From: Micropterus salmoides
Taxonomy: Eukaryota; Chordata; Actinopteri; Centrarchiformes; Centrarchidae
DNA length: 64,000 nt
NCBI RefSeq assembly: GCF_014851395.1
Contig: NW_024040041.1
Span: forward strand, 15,799,742 to 15,863,741
Direction: 5' to 3'
Below are positions 35,101 through 45,631 of the stretch, in pieces. The notes beneath the pieces were generated by a model. It saw only the letters and a program-made list of their open reading frames with translations, searched no databases and was not told where the DNA came from. A program made the translations under genes and the position numbers. The stretch's first letter is position 1. Each line of letters opens with the position of its first letter.

Positions 35101-35560
35101 CTTTGCAAGCTAAGGGTTAAGGCAGCCAGCGCCTTACGCACAGGTGTCTCGCCAGTCCTCTGTGAGACAGCGCCTGCAAACTGTTGGCGAACAGTTTTTT
35201 TTTTTCTCCCACTTTAATTAAGTTGATCATAACTGTAACTCAGCCGGGGTTTGCTGTCGGACTAGACAGGCCACTGTAATTCATGTAGTTAGATCTTAAG
35301 TGGGTTTGCGCACAGCAGCCCTAATCTCTTGCTACTATTAAACGTGGAGCGACTAACCTGGAGAGCTCTCCACAGCGAGACCGGTCTCGCACGCTCCTCT
35401 TATCGCTATCTTTATGTTGCATCCGATTCCAGTGGTCAAACAAATCATTGCGCGACAGTTTGTAGATATTTTACAGAGTTTTTTTTTTCTTTAAAACTTT
35501 AAAGTCGTGTTAAACTTTTGGTTTTCAAGATTTTAGTGCCCGTTTCGTTACGCGCCGGAT
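35101..35560 (+). promoter_or_regulatory. wfikkn2: WFIKKN2 upstream and 5'UTR region
   Basis: This 460-bp stretch precedes the WFIKKN2 start codon and contains relatively more GC and CpG than its surroundings. No TATA box in a convincing place and no upstream exon were recognised, so the transcription start is not assigned. A T-run at 35478-35490 and an in-frame-free leader precede the ATG. Confidence 0.35.
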
Positions 35561-35808
35561 ATGTGGTGGATGCTGTTTCCCCGATGGATTTGGTTTCTTC
35601 TGGGACATTGTTACGCCATACTCCTTTATATGGACAACTGCCGTGTGAGAGCGATGCCCATGTCTGTGGCAAAAGTGGTGTACTCTCACGCAGGTCTGTG
35701 CCCAAATGACCTGAACCCCAACCTGTGGGTGGATGCTATGAGCACCTGCATGCGCGAGTGTGAATCTGACCAGGTGGGTTGACCTGCAGCTGACGGTGAT
35801 GTAGCCTG

Positions 35809-35847
<39 letters not shown>

Positions 35848-38051
35848 AATTACATTAGAATACTTTTCAGTCTATTCATGAGGCCTTCAAAATTGTCAGA
35901 TTGTCTCAGTTCCACCAAAATCCCTGTTTTCCTTTGCATGTATGCGTTCCTGCCTGAGAGGGTTAAAATAAAAATAGCAAGAAGAAACCTAATTCAACAA
36001 AAAAATAATTTTAGTGGTTAGGTAATGTTACCTGTGTTACATTTTTTTTTACTAAATTTACTTTTTTATTCATGCTGGGTCATGCTGACCAGCTATTGGT
36101 CAAAACACATCCACACTGAAAGTATGCATTCAAAGAACCCTCTGATCTAAATTCACCACAGTGAAATCTGCAGGTGAAGTTTTATTGAGAAGGATTTCAG
36201 CAGTTTTGTGCCGTGTTTTAATTCAAACTGTAGCCTATCTCAGCTGTTAAAATCATCAAATGCTGGTATGTGCTACAAACGTTCTGTTTCTTCTCCAACT
36301 TTAGGACTGTGAGTCCTTTGAGAAGTGCTGCCCTAATGTCTGTGGTAACAAGAGCTGTGTGGCAGCACGCTATATTGACATTAAGGGCAACAAGGGCCCC
36401 GTTGGAATGCCAAAGGGCGCCACCTGCGACAAGTTCATGTGCTCCCAGCAAGGGTCCGAGTGCGACATCTGGGACGGCCAGCCTGTCTGTAAGTGCCGGG
36501 ACCGCTGTGAGAGAGAACCCCACTTCACGTGTGCATCTGACGGCATGACATATTATAACAAGTGCTACATGGATGCAGAGGCCTGTTCCAAGGGTATCTC
36601 TATCTCTGAGGTCACCTGCAGGTAACATGTTAAGTATTTTAGATCTCTACTATTTGTTTTTGGTGTGAAGAGGTAAAGTTGTCTTGTTTTAGTCCTCAAA
36701 ATTAAGACCTTTGAAAAATAACTTTTTTTCCTGGCTGTAGCACAAAAAAGAAAGGTATTCTGTGTGTAATATGTTAATATAGTAATTAAAGACGAGCCTT
36801 TGACATATCCTGGCTCTGATTAATTCCTTTCTTATTCAACCTACCTACAGGTACCACCTGACCTGGCCAAACACCAGTCCACTCCCCGCGGAGACCACCT
36901 TACATCCCACCACTGCCCTCCAGACCACCCTCCCAGCTGACATCCAGCTCCCCACCATACACAGCGGCCCCACCCAACAGGCTGTTTTTGAGGGTGAGAC
37001 AGCGAGCTTCCTGTGTGAGGTGTCTGGGAAGCCAAGGCCAGAAATCACCTGGGAGAAACAACTGAAGGGCAAAGAGAACACCGTAATGAAACCCAATCAT
37101 GTCCAAGGGAACGTCGTGGTCACCAACATTGGCCAGCTGGTCATATACAATGCGCAACTTCAGGATGCCGGCATCTATACGTGCACAGCCAAAAATGTTG
37201 GGGGTAGTGTATCATCACACTTTCCCTTAGTAGTGATCAAGAGAGAAGTGAAAGGTAAGAATGCAGAGGGGAATAGCACCAACCTGCCATTTCCAGCTGA
37301 AGAGTGCCTTAAGAGTGCAGACACAGATGACTGCGGAGAAGAGAGCATGAGCTGGTACTATGAACCAAAGAGGAACAATTGCTTCACCTTCACTTACAGT
37401 CAGTGCAATAAAAACCGTAACCATTTCGACACCTATGAAGACTGCATGCTGTCATGCGGTGCAGAGCTGGCGGCTCCCTGTAGCCTACCGAGCCTCCAGG
37501 GGCCTTGCAAGGCCTATGAGCCTCGCTGGGCTTATAGCAGCAGCCTTAAAAAGTGCCAGTCCTTCGTGTATGGCGGCTGTGGTGGCAACGAGAACAACTT
37601 TGAGTCTAAAGAGGCCTGCGAAGAGATGTGTCCCTTTCCGAAGAACCACAACTGCAAGATGTGTAAACCCCGAGCCAAGATGGTCACCAGCTTCTGCAAA
37701 AGTGACTTTGTGATCCTCGGGCGTGTGACTGAGCTGACTGAGGAGCAAGAGTCAGGCCACGCGTTGGTGACAGTGGAGGAGATCTTGAAGGATGACAAGA
37801 TGGGTCTGAGGTTCTTTGGCAAAGAGCCCTTGGAGGTGACTCTTCTGAACATGGACTGGAACTGCCCCTGCCCCAATATCACTACAGCCAACGGGCAGCT
37901 CATCATCATGGGGGATGTTCACAACGGGATGGCCGTCCTACAGCCCGACAGCTTTGTTGGCTCCTCCAGCACTCGTAGAGTCAGGAAGCTACGTGAGGTT
38001 CTCCACAAGAAAACCTGTGATTTCCTTAAAGATTTCTCTGCCGTCCAGTAA
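35561..38051 (+). CDS. wfikkn2: WFIKKN2, secreted WAP/Kazal/Ig/Kunitz/NTR protein, 3 exons
   Basis: Exons are 35561-35773, 36305-36621 and 36851-38051. Phases join exactly, giving 576 codons, the human length as I recall. Domains: hydrophobic signal segment about 5-23; WAP 43-90 with eight Cys (46, 63, 67, 73, 79, 80, 84, 89); follistatin/Kazal about 114-176; Ig about 215-305 with Cys232 and Cys288; first Kunitz 329-379 (six Cys, Gly after the second Cys); second Kunitz 387-437 (GPCKAYEPRW, Lys at P1, so a trypsin-type loop); NTR about 445-570 with the CPCPNI motif. Family members bind and inhibit myostatin and GDF11 outside the cell; that function is family knowledge. Reading through the second intron would stop at once (TAA after GGA... 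CAGG), so both introns are required. Teleosts can carry two copies; which copy this is cannot be told. Confidence 0.95.
35809..35847. repeat. CTAT tetranucleotide microsatellite in WFIKKN2 intron 1
   Basis: Nearly ten uninterrupted CTAT units start 35 bases after the intron 1 donor. Uninterrupted arrays of this size are usually length-polymorphic. Confidence 0.95.
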
Positions 38052-38719
38052 AGTCTCACACTCCACTGACCTCACCAGTAACTGCTAGTAAACACAAAAC
38101 TAGTAAATTATCTGTATCATTGGAGGTTGCCTGTTTCAGATGTTTTTCCATAAACACTTCTTTTTCCTTATTGCTCAGTAGATCTCAGAAAATTGCTCCT
38201 CACAGTTTTACTGTTGTCATTGATTCTTTTTGTCAGTTGTTTTCATTCATGACTTCTGTCATGTTTTTTTTTTACTGGAATCAAGTTTTGATGGCCACAC
38301 CTAGGGTACACTGTCTGGAAAGGGCAGTTAGAAGGGGATTTAGTGTTAGCAACAAGCATTTACCCTGTACAAAGTATTTAATCTTTATAGTGGTTCACTA
38401 AAATGGCATTATATTTGCTCTCCATGTTATCTTAAACAAACTAATATAATTCATTTAGCAGTATTTTTATAATATGACTGGTACGTTTGCTTTATGTATT
38501 TTGTGGGTTATCACAAAAAAAACAATATAAAGAAACACTGTGTAACATCTGTCCAGAGCACTTGAGCTCACAAAGCCTCAGATTATGTACCAGAATCAAA
38601 TAAGCTCTTTGGTTTCATATTTTGTGGAATCTGTTTTGATACGTTTTTATTTTCAGTTTTTCAATACAGAATATGTATGTGGACTTCTGTACTTTGTATT
38701 TATTTTTTTTGATCTATTT

Positions 38720-38752
38720 CCTAGGGTATATATATATATATATATCCCTAGG
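38720..38752. repeat. CCTAGGG-(TA)n-CCCTAGG palindrome
   Basis: Seven-base GC-containing arms flank an alternating TA core, giving a 33-base near-perfect hairpin within the WFIKKN2 3'UTR. Confidence 0.9.
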
Positions 38753-38856
38753 AGCAGTGTCTCTCTATATGAATCTAATTTAATTAATTACACATTAATT
38801 ACATAGAGAGCATATTTTTATGTTATATACTAATGTTCATTAAAAATTGCAAAATG

Positions 38857-38862
38857 AATAAA
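38857..38862 (+). terminator. wfikkn2: AATAAA polyadenylation signal of WFIKKN2
   Basis: Canonical hexamer 806 bases after the stop codon. It is followed by GT-rich sequence (TGTCTTTGCTTTGTGATG) suited to a downstream element, so cleavage is expected near 38880. Confidence 0.75.
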
Positions 38863-38880
38863 GATGATTTAGAAAATACT

Positions 38881-41289
38881 ACAGATGTCTTTGCTTTGTG
38901 ATGCTGTTCTGCTGTTCCATGTTAAATACAAAATACCCAACATGCTTACAGCCTATCAAAAGGCTCATGCAGGCGGTGCATGTGCTATTCTGTAGTTGAC
39001 ATCCCTCCATCCATGTCCTCCTCCTTCCACTTGTATTGCACACACACACAGGGCCCTGTCTGAAGCAGGTCACATTCCAGCCCAGCTGTGGTGGCCTGCA
39101 GAGCTGTGTGTTATGTTGTGTCTGGGTCTGGGGCCCTTGCATAGCACACACCCCACCGGCCATCCATTGGCCTTGGGCGGCCCCTTTCATGTGCAAGAGG
39201 CCGGGGTGAAGGGGAAGAGGAGGAGGAGAGGGATGTTGGCTGACTCTCTTTCTTTCACTCACTCAGTTGGCCACATCTGTGTTAAAGGGGCATAATAAAG
39301 AACAGAGAGAGGAATGGAAGGAGTAAAAGGTCAAGGGGAAATAGGGGAATTTAACCCCTGAATTGAACTAAAGTTAGGATTGATCTCCATTTATACAAAA
39401 TCATTCTTTAGAATTTCTAGCTTAGTTCATGCTGATGCTTGTGGCTAAATCCTGGTGTGGGAGACCAGCGGGGCATACAGGAAACAAAACATAAGGAGCC
39501 CCTGAATGTTTACCCCCCTCCCCCTCTGCTCTTATACCCCCTTCGTCAGCCCTCTCCCTCAACTGTCTGCCCACTCAGACCAACAGACAGCCAGCCTTGG
39601 GTGGCGACCTCTGACCCTGCTAATGAAAAAGAGGCCACCAAGGAAAAGGCCATTTTCATTAGAACTGTTGACAAGTGTTAAGTGACTGGCTGAGCTCCAG
39701 ACTTTCCATGCAGCCCCCTTGATGCCCTACACATAACACAGGCGGCTGCTGATTTTAGTATCAAGTTCACTTAGAGACCACCAGACAGGCAGCCTGCCAG
39801 ACAGACCATAATAACAAGCCAGACAGCCGTAGGCACAATTGTGGGGGGGGTATGGGGTGCAATGCCCTCAGTGACACAGAATCAGTGAGGAACTCAGTTC
39901 AGGGGGATGCTCAACTTTTTGTTTCAAGATAACTAATACACATACATTTTCATTGCTTGTCTTGCTCTGGAAATAGACATGTTTTTCACATAATATGCAT
40001 AACCCACAGATGCTCATCATTACACAAACTTGGATGGAAATGTTAGGTGAAAAGCCGATTTATTCAAGACAGCTCCGCCGATTTAGCATCGCGCTCCTAT
40101 AACACTGTCGGATTTACAATAGACAGTTTAAAAGATTGAAATGAGCAAAATCTGGGGTGCAGAGTGGTATCATGCTTTTTATTTCAAGCATTGTTCTTTG
40201 TTATCAAAACCTGGTGCCTACATTACCCACAATGCCAGGAGCCTCAAGCGGATATAGACTAGGGCTACAGAGGTCTGGTAAGATCACTTTTCTCTAACTC
40301 CACACCCCCTTACAGGAGCCACAAAAGGCTTTATAAAACTCATACTTAACGTATGCAGTAGTACAAGTACTCCGCACTGCAGTTGGTTTTGCATTGTGTC
40401 ATGTCTGTGTGTACAATATTTCAATAAGTAGATAGAAATTAAGAAAACTGTATTACTGCTTTTTCTGCAATTCTTTCAATTCAGTTGTCCACTGGGTGGA
40501 AGCACAACACTTTACAAAGCTGGTGATAGGGTGAGCTCACTGCTGGTTAAGTCTTTGGTATGTGTCATTTACAGTTTTCCTTCATGAGCAACAGTTGATA
40601 GTTATTTACTGTACATCACAATACTGTGTACAATATTAAGCTTAACAAATCAGTTTAACTCATACCCAGCCATCAAGAATGTGAGAAGACCCCATATATG
40701 AGCCCCACTATATTGAAATATATTTGGGTAAGGCAGATGGAAGCACTAAAATCAAGAAATTAACGGTTTGTACTGGAAACAGGTTGAAGTGAAACAGGTA
40801 TTTTTTACTTGCTTAGACATATCATGTTATTTAGGACCTCACAATACACAGAATGAGTAGTTATATTGAAAAATAATTTTGGTGAATAATTGTCCTTTTA
40901 CAGTACATCTCAGCTTAAATGATGGAGCGATTGCGCTTCTCCTGGTCTGCAGATTTGTCCACAGCCACTGTTTCAATCTGAGATTCCACACTGCTACCTT
41001 GTTTGTCCGCAATAAAACAGCAGATAAGTTGGCATCATGTATTTCTTTATAATTCTGATGCTTATTCATTGCAACCCGGGTCTAAATGTACCAACTGGGT
41101 ACAACAGGGAGAGTGAATCCTTGTTGTACTTGTTAAACTCCAGGCAACTGTCAATTTCTCAGACGAGAATTCTTGAGTCACATCATCAGACAATCAGTCC
41201 ACTTCATCAACTGAAGATTTACAATTCTGAAGGGCAAGTCAAAGAGGTCCCTGACTTCTTTCTCACAGTTTGCAGGTAACAGTGGTTCT
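38881..41289. other. non-coding intergenic stretch
   Basis: No gene was recognised. The block 39590-39700 is less repetitive and could be a conserved element, but this is a guess. A G-run occurs at 39842-39849. Confidence 0.45.
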
Positions 41290-41352
41290 GATAATTCATC
41301 TCCTGTTAAACTAAAACTGCGATGTATGGTGATGCTTTTACTGTTATATGGA

Positions 41353-41376
41353 AATGTTCAGCCAAATCCTGGCCCT
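41353..41376 (+). other. 2A-like motif remnant in the LINE
   Basis: The frame reads LLLLYGNVQPNPGP. The PNPGP end preceded by a Leu-rich run and a GxV step resembles 2A-like ribosome-skipping sequences (consensus D-V/I-E-x-N-P-G-P) reported in several non-LTR retrotransposon groups. Here Asp is Asn and Glu is Gln, so it would probably be inactive. Confidence 0.55.
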
Positions 41377-42379
41377 ACTACCTCAGATTTCAAAAGTAGA
41401 TGTGGCCTTGGTTTTAAACATTTAAATGTTAGAAGATCACTGTGGTCTACCCCCATCTGCTGCAAAAGTTGCTTTCAAATCTATTTCAAATATTTTACAT
41501 GAATTAAATGACTCTGAATTCATCCTTATGGGTGATCTGAACTGGGACTGGCTTTCAGGGACATCAGATTGTTTTAAAGACCTGTGTGACTCATTAAACC
41601 TAGTGCAACTCATTAATGCTCCAACAAGGCCAAATCCTAAAGCACAACATAAATCTACCTTGCTTGATTTAATGATATCAAATACATCTCACAAATACAC
41701 CTCAACTGGCATAGTTTGCAATGATGTCAGCGATCATTGTGCAATTGCTTGTGTCAGGAATGATATTTTAAAGGTTTTCAAGTGCAGGCTTTCCTGCAGG
41801 ATTTATCACAGTGATCTTAACAGAGTAACTCTGATTCCGGATGTTGAATTGGCATGGGAATATTTTCACTCAATTTTTCTGTCTATCTAATAAACATATT
41901 CCCATTAAAAAGTGTAGGATCAGTGGTAGGGAAAATCCAGAGCTAATTCATTTAAGAAATAAATCATGGGCCCAAGCTAGATTTTCAAACTCCTCTGCTG
42001 ATTGGACTATGTTTAGAACCCTAAGGAACAAGTGCACCTTGATGATAAGAAATTTCAAATTAGAGTTTTATCTGAAGACAGTTACAGAGAATCTAAATAA
42101 CCCCTCAAAATTCTAGAAAGTAATTAAATCTATGTTGCTTCAAACCTCCCTGAACACATTCTGGTTGGCTCAGATGAAATAAAGGATAAAGCTGCTATGG
42201 TCAGTCAGTTAAACAAACACTTTATCTGTGCTGGGACTGCAGTTGACAGCTCAAATGTAAATGCACCTGTCCCATGTTCTGCACTGCAACTGATAGAAAT
42301 CTGGATTTGTTTGATTTAAAACTATTTCAGTTGCTCAAGTTTGTAAAGCTCTTAAAGGCATTGACTACAAAAGATCTGC

Positions 42380-43569
42380 AGGTCCAGACAATCTGGATCC
42401 TTATCTCCTAAAGGTGGCGGCAGATGTTATTGCTGAGTCTATTACTATCATAACACTGACGCCTTATTTGTAGATCTATCCAAAGCATTAAATGAATTGT
42501 TGTTGAAGAAACTTAAGGATGCTGGTTTGTGGCTTCTGTTCTAATGCTGTTAAATGGTTTAGAAACTATTTTGTATATCGGACTCAGTGTGTCCATGCAG
42601 AGGGCCACAAATCTGAGTTTCTTGAGATATCTAAAGGGGTCCCCCAGGGGTCTATTTTGGGACTTATTCTCTATTTTTATAAATGATTTAGGTAAGGACA
42701 TTCAAGCAAAAATACACTTCTATGCTGATGACACTGTCATTTATACACATGCTCCTTCCACGGCACAGGCTGTGCAAGAGTTTCAGACTGCATTTCAGTC
42801 ATTACAAACTGCTCTGCTGAATTTAAAATTGGTTTTAAATCCTCAGAAAACTAAGTTCACGGTCTTCTTAAAAGCTTGCCTACAGTTGCTTGATGATCTT
42901 AGTATTTTTACATCTGATGGTAAATCCATTGAAAGGGTGCCCACGTACAAGTACTTGGGTATATGGAAAGACGACAAACTTTTATTTAATGTACATATTT
43001 CTAATCTAGTTAGGAAGATCAAAGTGAAGATTGGTTTTTATTTTAGAAATAAATCTTGCTTTACTTTCAATGCCAAAAAAAAACTTGTGGAAGCTACTTT
43101 TCTGTCTGTGATTGTTTATGGTGACATATTATACACGCACACAGCCTCCTCCATCTTACGGGGCCTTGATTCAGTGTATCGTGCATCTCTACGCTTTATT
43201 ACAAATGCAAAGTCCCTCACTCACCATTGCATTCTTTATGATCTAGAGGGTTGGACATCACTGACCACCTGCAGAAAACAGCACTGGTATATTTTTATAT
43301 ATAAAGCCATGCTAGGTAAACTTCCAGCTTACCTCTGTACCCTTCTCTGTCTCAATTCTGCTAGTTACCAGCTACGCTCCTCCAAGTGGTTGCTCTTTAA
43401 TGTACCTAGGGTTTTGACAGATCTGGGGAAAACTGCATTTTCAAACTATGTACCCTGGGCATGGAATAATTTGCAAAAAGATCTTAAACTAGAAACATGT
43501 ATATCAATTGATAAATTTAAAAGCATCATAAAGAATGTGGGGAAGGAGACATGTGGTTGTTTTTCTTGA
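42380..43569 (+). pseudogene. LINE reverse transcriptase remnant
   Basis: The open part 42529-43569 carries the catalytic FYADDTVIYT motif, then TKFTVF and YKYLGIW, typical of L2/jockey-type reverse transcriptases. Upstream the usual GVPQGSILGPLLF block is split between two frames near 42635-42680, and a segment before DALFVDLSKA is missing. It cannot make a full enzyme. Confidence 0.8.
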
Positions 43570-43895
43570 GAGGCCATTGTGTTTGAATAGATGTGTTTTT
43601 TGTTTTTGTTTGGGTTTTTTTTTTGTGAATTTTGTCACAATTGTATGTAGCATTTTAATATGTTGTGTTGATGTATGGCTGCTACCTTGGCCAGGTCTCT
43701 CTTGTATAAGATTTTTGATCTCAATGAAACTTCCTGGTATAATAAAGGTAAAATAAATAAATAAAATAAAATTGTCAATTAAACACACACACATACAGTG
43801 TCACGTGCCCAATGAATGCCTCCACAAATCAGCCAGATGGTCTGGTAGATTTTGCCCAATGCACTGGATGTGTGCTAGTACTTGATATGTGCAAC

Positions 43896-43915
43896 CACAC
43901 ACACACACACACACA

Positions 43916-43954
<39 letters not shown>
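43896..43954. repeat. CA microsatellite with one ATA break
   Basis: Two CA runs are separated by a single AATACA step. Confidence 0.95.
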
Positions 43955-43956
<2 letters not shown>

Positions 43957-44408
43957 GTCAATAGCTCTCCAGGGCACAGCTGGTCTGTGTGTTGGGTTAG
44001 ACTAAAAACAAATGCCAGATGGGAAGGGATAGGGAGGGATAGGGACAGAATGACAGAAAGTCGTAAATTACCAAGATAAAATATGGCATACCACCACACT
44101 ACATTCACGTACTCAACACAGAGAGTGCATAAGCGCAGTGGAATAATGTTACTGGTCTCTCTCTACTATGTCTCTCACAGAGGACATTTCATGTTGGAGT
44201 AGACAAATAACACATGACAGTTTTTGGTATTACATGGTTAAACAAACAAGCATACACAAAAGTACATGCTTGATTTTCTCATATAAATCTTAAAGACAAA
44301 ATTTACAGTTGCAGTAAGGCAGCCCTCAGAACATTTACTACAGGTGAAGGACTGTGTATGGTCTGCACAAGGTCTACGTGTTTGCAAATGTCTGACTAGT
44401 AAAATATA

Positions 44409-45629
44409 CACTCACCTAAAGGATTATTAGGAACACCATACTAATACTGTGTTTGACCCCCTTTCGCCTTCAGAACTGCCTTAATTCTATGTGGCATTGA
44501 TTCAACAAGGTGCTGAAAGCATTCTTTAGAAATGTTGGCCCATATTGATAGGATAGCATCTTGCAGTTGATGGAGATTTGTGGGATGCACATCCAGGGCA
44601 CGAAGCTCCCGTTCCACCACATCCCAAAGATGCTCTATTGGGTTGAGATCTGGTGACTGTGGGGGCCATTTTAGTACAGTGAACTCATTGTCATGTTCAA
44701 GAAACCAATTTGAAATGATTCGAGCTTTGTGACATGGTGCATTATCCTGCTGGAAGTAGCCATCAGAGGATGGGTACATGGTGGCCATAAAGGGATGGAC
44801 ATGGTCAGAAACAATGCTCAGGTAGGCCGTGGCATTTAAACGATGCCCAATTGGTACTAAGGGGCCTAAAGTGTGCCAAGAAAACATCCCCCACACCATT
44901 ACACCACCACCACCAGCCTGCACAGTGGTAACAAGGCATGATGGATCCATGTTCTCATTCTGTTTACGCCAAATTCTGACTCTACCATCTGAATGTCTCA
45001 ACAGAAATCGAGACTCATCAGACCAGGCAACATTTTTCCAGTCTTCAACTGTCCAATTTTGGTGAGCTCTTGCAAATCGTAGCCTCTTTTGCCTATTTGT
45101 AGTGGAGATGAGTGGTACCCGGTGGGGTCTTCTGCTGTTGTAGCCCATCCGCCTCAAGGTTGTGCGTGTTGTGGCTTCACAAATGCTTTGCTGCATACCT
45201 CGGTTGTAACGAGTGGTTATTTCAGTCAAAGTTGCTCTTCTATCAGCTTCAATCAGTCGGCCCATTCTCCTCTGACCTCTAGCATCAACAAGGCATTTTC
45301 ACCCACAGGACTGCGGCATACAGGATGTTTTTCCCTTTTCACACCATTCTTTGTAAACCCTAGAAATGGTTGTGCGTGAAAATCCCAGTAACTGAGCAGA
45401 TTGTGAAATACTCAGACCGGCCCGTCTGGCACCAACAACCATGCCACGCTCAAAATTGCTTAAATCACTTTTCTTTCCCATTCTGACATTCAGTTTGGAG
45501 TTCAGGAGATTGTCTTGACCAGGACCACACCCCTAAATGCATTGAAGCAACTGCCATGTGATTGGTTGATTAGATAATTGCATTAATGAGAAATTGAACA
45601 GGTGTTCCTAATAATCCTTTAGGTGAGTG
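44409..45629 (-). mobile_element. Tc1/mariner transposon with perfect terminal repeats, DD36E type
   Basis: The 1221-bp element has perfect 29-bp inverted repeats starting CACTCACCTAAAGGATTAT at both ends, flanked by TA duplications at 44407-44408 and 45630-45631. It encodes one transposase on the minus strand, interrupted by a single stop. Perfect ends and a nearly complete gene point to a recent insertion compared with other elements in this window. It lies in the intergenic region after WFIKKN2. Confidence 0.92.
44441..45481 (-). pseudogene. Tc1/mariner transposase (DD36E) with one premature stop
   Basis: It starts ATG at 45481 and ends at the TAA/TGA boundary at 44441, 346 codons. A single in-frame TGA at 45301-45299 (codon 61) splits it; the frame is otherwise intact, and the rest is open from 45298. 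Residues 1-60 form the first helix-turn-helix (SISQSAQLLGFSRTTISRV). The catalytic residues are Asp155 (WSDESRF), Asp246 (FQQDNAPCH) and Glu283 (LNPIEHLW). The spacing between the last two is 36 residues, not the 34 of classical Tc1, which fits the DD36E group. The stop may derive from CGA by C-to-T change. Met73 could start a shortened protein lacking the first DNA-binding motif. Confidence 0.88.
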
Positions 45630-45631
45630 TA

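Larger units (their letters stand above)
38052..38880 (+). other. wfikkn2: WFIKKN2 3'UTR
   Basis: The sequence from the stop codon to just past the AATAAA at 38857 is AT-rich and non-coding. It includes a perfect palindromic hairpin at 38720-38752 and a second inverted pair nearby (CTCTCTATATG at about 38760, ACATAGAGAG at about 38800). Confidence 0.7.
41290..43772 (+). mobile_element. L2-like non-LTR retrotransposon, internally deleted and frameshifted
   Basis: Order of remains: a Leu-rich run ending NVQPNPGP (41353-41376); a start of the endonuclease (HLNVR, about 41417); a deletion; the endonuclease C-terminal half with GDLNWDWL and VSDHCAIA (41426-41800); a reverse-transcriptase start (AGPDNLDPYLL, about 42380); another gap before DALFVDLSKA (about 42455); then FYADDTVIY (about 42716) and the long C-terminal region to 43569. 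The 3' end has GACTT-type sequence CTCAATGAAACTTCCTGGTA and an AATAAAGG(TAAA)n tail at 43741-43772, the tail type of L2/CR1-group elements. The 5' boundary is uncertain and could extend to about 41080. Confidence 0.8.

Noticed and set aside
35518..35709. Alternative start and frame (plus) before the WFIKKN2 ATG
   Set aside because: It is in a different frame from the WAP domain; only the 35561 frame gives the WFIKKN2 protein.
43896..43954. CRISPR-like or satellite array
   Set aside because: Simple CA dinucleotide repeat without spacers.
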